Assembly (NCBI GenBank): GCA_024226555.1
Contig: JAAELO010000058.1
Span: 1-64,000, forward strand
Direction of reading: 5' to 3'
Source of the DNA: Desulfobacterales bacterium
GTDB lineage: Bacteria; Desulfobacterota; Desulfobacteria; Desulfobacterales; JAAELO01
DNA: 64,000 bases
This document shows, in pieces, positions 61,668 to 64,000 of this stretch. The position numbers and the translations under genes were made by a program. A model generated the notes under the pieces. That model saw only the letters and a program-made list of their open reading frames with translations, searched no databases and was not told where the DNA came from. The first letter of the stretch is position 1; each line of letters opens with the position of its first letter.

Positions 61668-63623
61668 ATGAAAACAAGTAGCTACTTTGATGAAGAAAGT
61701 ATAAAAAAAAGAAGTGATACGAAACTGTTAAAACTGGTTCTCCCTTTTTTAAAACCTTATATTAAATTTATAGTAATTTCTATATTCACAATAACTTTTA
61801 TCACTTCTTTAAACCTTGTAATTCCATATATTACAATGTTTGCAATTGATACTTATATAGTTCCAGAAGATACAAATAAAGATTCTAATATAGAAAAAAC
61901 AAAAAAAAGATTCCTTACATTTCCTTCAAGCAATAATGAAATTGAAAGCATTGTAAATAAATATGATGGTCTGTTTATAAGAGATAATGATGATTATAAA
62001 ATTCTCTATATTAATATGTCAAAACTGGAAATATCTGATATTAAAAAACTTCGTAAAAAGGACCTTAAAGGTGTTGAAATTGCATCACTTTTCCTTTTCT
62101 TAGTTGTTATAACAAGTTTTATTTTAGAATTTACACAGATGATGATCATACAATTTATTGGCCAGAAAATAATGCATGATTTCAGAATCAAAATTTTTAA
62201 TCATATACTTTTCAAAGATATAATATACTTTACCAGAAACAGCGTTGGCAGACTTGTAACCCGTGTTACCAATGATGTTGCAAATATGCAGGAGATGTTT
62301 ACATCAATTCTTACATTTGTATTTAAGGATTTTGTAATACTTTTTGGAATTATTGTAATCCTCTTATCAATTAATTTTAAATTAGCACTTATAACATTTA
62401 TTATTCTTCCATTTATCTTTTTAATAGCTTTTGTATTTGCTAAATATTCAAGGGAATCCTTTAGAACACTCAGGCTAAAAGTAGCAGAGATAAATTCCCG
62501 ATTTTCAGAAACAATTGGTGGAATAAATATTATTCAACTGTTCAAACAAGAAATGCAAAACTACAAAATTCTTAAAGATCTTAACCATGAAAACTATTTA
62601 GCAGGTATGAAACAGATCCATATTTTCGCACTTTTTATGCCTACAATAGAGCTATTAGGAACTATAACATTAGCTATGATAATATTTTATGGTGGAGAAC
62701 TTGTGTTATCTGAAGACATTTCAATAGGTATTTTAGTTGCATTTACATCATACCTTAGAATGTTTTTTAGACCTATCAGAGATATTGCTGAAAAATACAA
62801 TATTCTTCAGAATGCTCTTTCCTCCGCAGAGAGAATCTTTATGATTTTTGAGGACAGTGATATATCATCAGAAGAAGAAAGAAGCGGTAAAATAATATTA
62901 AAATCATTTGAGAAACTTGATTTTAAAAATGTTTCTTTTTCTTATGATAATAAACAAAAAGTTCTTATAGACCTCTCTTTTTCTATTAATAAGGGTGAAA
63001 CAATAGCTGTTGTTGGTCCAACAGGATCCGGAAAAACAACTTTAATTAATTTAATTGAAAGATTCTATAATACAACAAATGGCACTATAGAATTGAATGG
63101 AATTGATATTAATGAATTCACAATTGATTCAATACGTAGTAAAACTGCAGTAGTAATGCAAACACCATTTCTTTTTTCAAGCAGTATTCGTGATAATATT
63201 ACCGGAATCAAGCATGTTGAAGAGGAAAGATTAAACGAAATTATTACTGACTCAAATTGTGATATGATAATAGACAAACTTGATAAGGGAGTTGAAACAA
63301 TTCTATCTGAAGAAGGTTCATCCATATCAAGTGGAGAGCGGCAATTGATATCAATTGCAAGGGCTTTTGTATCTAATCCTGAACTGATTATTTTAGATGA
63401 AGCAACCTCTTATGTGGATTCAGATTCTGAATGGAAAGTAAAGGAAGCTATGTCAAAACTTATGAAAAACAGAACAACCATAATCATAGCCCATAGACTT
63501 CTAACAGCAGCAACGGCAGATAATATACTTGTTTTAAATAATGGAAAACTGATTGAATCAGGAAACCACAAGAATCTAATGGAAAAAAGAGGTTTCTACT
63601 ACAAACTTAAATCACTCGAATAG
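61668..63623 (+). CDS. ABC exporter half-transporter, catalytic-site subunit
   Basis: A 651-residue partner of the preceding protein, MdlB/YheH-like. It has six helices, with a ~70-residue insert between TM1 and TM2 (about 68-135, NNEIESIVNKYDGLFIRDND). Walker A is GPTGSGKTTLI and Walker B is LIILDEATSYVD with intact Glu. The signature is altered to ISSGERQLISIARAF. Combined with the Asp in its partner, this gives one normal and one degenerate ATP site, as in TM287/288 and BmrCD. Confidence 0.92.
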   Translation: MKTSSYFDEESIKKRSDTKLLKLVLPFLKPYIKFIVISIFTITFITSLNLVIPYITMFAIDTYIVPEDTNKDSNIEKTKKRFLTFPSSNNEIESIVNKYDGLFIRDNDDYKILYINMSKLEISDIKKLRKKDLKGVEIASLFLFLVVITSFILEFTQMMIIQFIGQKIMHDFRIKIFNHILFKDIIYFTRNSVGRLVTRVTNDVANMQEMFTSILTFVFKDFVILFGIIVILLSINFKLALITFIILPFIFLIAFVFAKYSRESFRTLRLKVAEINSRFSETIGGINIIQLFKQEMQNYKILKDLNHENYLAGMKQIHIFALFMPTIELLGTITLAMIIFYGGELVLSEDISIGILVAFTSYLRMFFRPIRDIAEKYNILQNALSSAERIFMIFEDSDISSEEERSGKIILKSFEKLDFKNVSFSYDNKQKVLIDLSFSINKGETIAVVGPTGSGKTTLINLIERFYNTTNGTIELNGIDINEFTIDSIRSKTAVVMQTPFLFSSSIRDNITGIKHVEEERLNEIITDSNCDMIIDKLDKGVETILSEEGSSISSGERQLISIARAFVSNPELIILDEATSYVDSDSEWKVKEAMSKLMKNRTTIIIAHRLLTAATADNILVLNNGKLIESGNHKNLMEKRGFYYKLKSLE

Positions 63624-63632
63624 TGTAAATTT

Positions 63633-64000
63633 ATGAATGAAGAGAATAAAGCAGGCGAAATAGTTAACAGCTTATGTGAAAATGGATGGGAAGCCTATAT
63701 TGCAGGTGGAGCAGCAAGAGACCTTATTTCCGGAGCAATACCTTCAGATTTTGATGTCGTTACAAATGCATCCTATAACGAAATAAGAGAACTTTTTAAA
63801 GGACATAAACTCTCTGTTGTGGGTGTTAGTTTTAAAGTATGTATTGTTGATGGTATTGAGGTTGCTACTTACAGAAAAAATTTATCATTTGATAATAATA
63901 ATGAGATTATTGCTGATTCAATCCATGAAGATCTAAAAAAAAGGGATCTTACAATAAATGCAATGGCATTTTGTCCATGGAACGGTGATATTGTTGACAT
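63633..64000 (+). CDS. CCA tRNA nucleotidyltransferase / poly(A) polymerase, N-terminal part (runs off right edge)
   Basis: The first 122 codons are visible, starting MNEENKAGEIVNSLCENGWE. YIAGGAARDLISGAIPSDFDVVTNA is the nucleotidyltransferase signature (GGxxRD and DxD). ATYRKN and EDLKKRDLTINAMAF follow, the neck of class II CCA-adding enzymes. It adds or repairs the CCA end of tRNAs. It starts 9 bp after the ABC exporter. The C-terminal part, which would tell CCA-adding from poly(A) polymerase, is outside the window. Confidence 0.93.
   Translation, partial: MNEENKAGEIVNSLCENGWEAYIAGGAARDLISGAIPSDFDVVTNASYNEIRELFKGHKLSVVGVSFKVCIVDGIEVATYRKNLSFDNNNEIIADSIHEDLKKRDLTINAMAFCPWNGDIVD

Overview
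The window is a low-GC (roughly one-third G+C by eye), densely coded stretch of a Gram-negative bacterial chromosome. An outer membrane is implied by lptB/lptA/lptC, kdsC, kdsA, a predicted outer-membrane beta-barrel and several lipoproteins. The gene orders rpoN-lptB-lptA-lptC-kdsC-kdsA and coaBC-UDG-hslVU-argBFGH-lipoprotein, the DUF39 homocysteine enzyme, DapL and the MoeA/MoeA-PBP pair resemble Desulfobacterota (former Deltaproteobacteria) or Deferribacterota. I cannot place the organism more precisely from this sequence.

Layout: (1) 1-3300, minus strand: LPS export and Kdo synthesis, with the 5' end of rpoN at the left edge. (2) 3497-18732, plus strand: M23 peptidase, homocysteine synthesis (DUF39), pyrB-pyrC, a prepilin, a lipoprotein, coaBC, a family-4-like uracil-DNA glycosylase, hslVU, argB-F-G-H, folK and small envelope proteins. 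(3) 19251-26764, minus strand: a compact operon dapL-moeA-moeA/PBP-uppP-manB-hslO ending in a clear terminator. (4) 27045-31161: an accessory three-gene cluster of ATP-grasp ligase, aldehyde dehydrogenase and class III aminotransferase. (5) 31162-35351: a gene-poor, repeat-rich patch with one periplasmic binding protein, one REP-associated tyrosine transposase (RAYT) and many palindromes and MITE-like elements. (6) 35352-41060, minus strand: a complete branched-chain amino-acid type ABC importer (livK-H-M-G-F) followed by a 58-residue protein and an IscU/NifU-like scaffold. (7) 41399-51478: nadK, then a polyhydroxyalkanoate-like region with a DUF3141 protein carrying a TerB-like tail, a PhaC-like protein, a tRNA with anticodon CAT, a short phasin-like protein, KAS III, an acyl carrier protein, a PHA synthase, and a rhomboid protease fused to a DnaJ-type C-terminal domain. 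(8) 51870-64000: an orphan hybrid sensor kinase, PssA, a beta-barrel, acetoacetyl-CoA synthetase, a thioesterase, a heterodimeric ABC exporter and the start of a CCA-adding enzyme.

The most unusual items are three. First, an ACP and a KAS III lie directly in front of a PHA synthase, in a region with two more Cys-nucleophile alpha/beta hydrolases and a mini-phasin, and acetoacetyl-CoA synthetase is nearby. Second, the rhomboid protease ends in what reads as a DnaJ substrate-binding domain. Third, there are layered intergenic repeats. One is a RAYT with an adjacent REPIN and an inverted REPIN copy 14 kb away. Another is a MITE family with ends close to GGGAACCTCTAATAA, apparent 4-bp target duplications, and internal hairpins whose arms differ between copies while a 9-nt centre is nearly constant. 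All functional statements are inferred from motifs read by eye. No database search was run.
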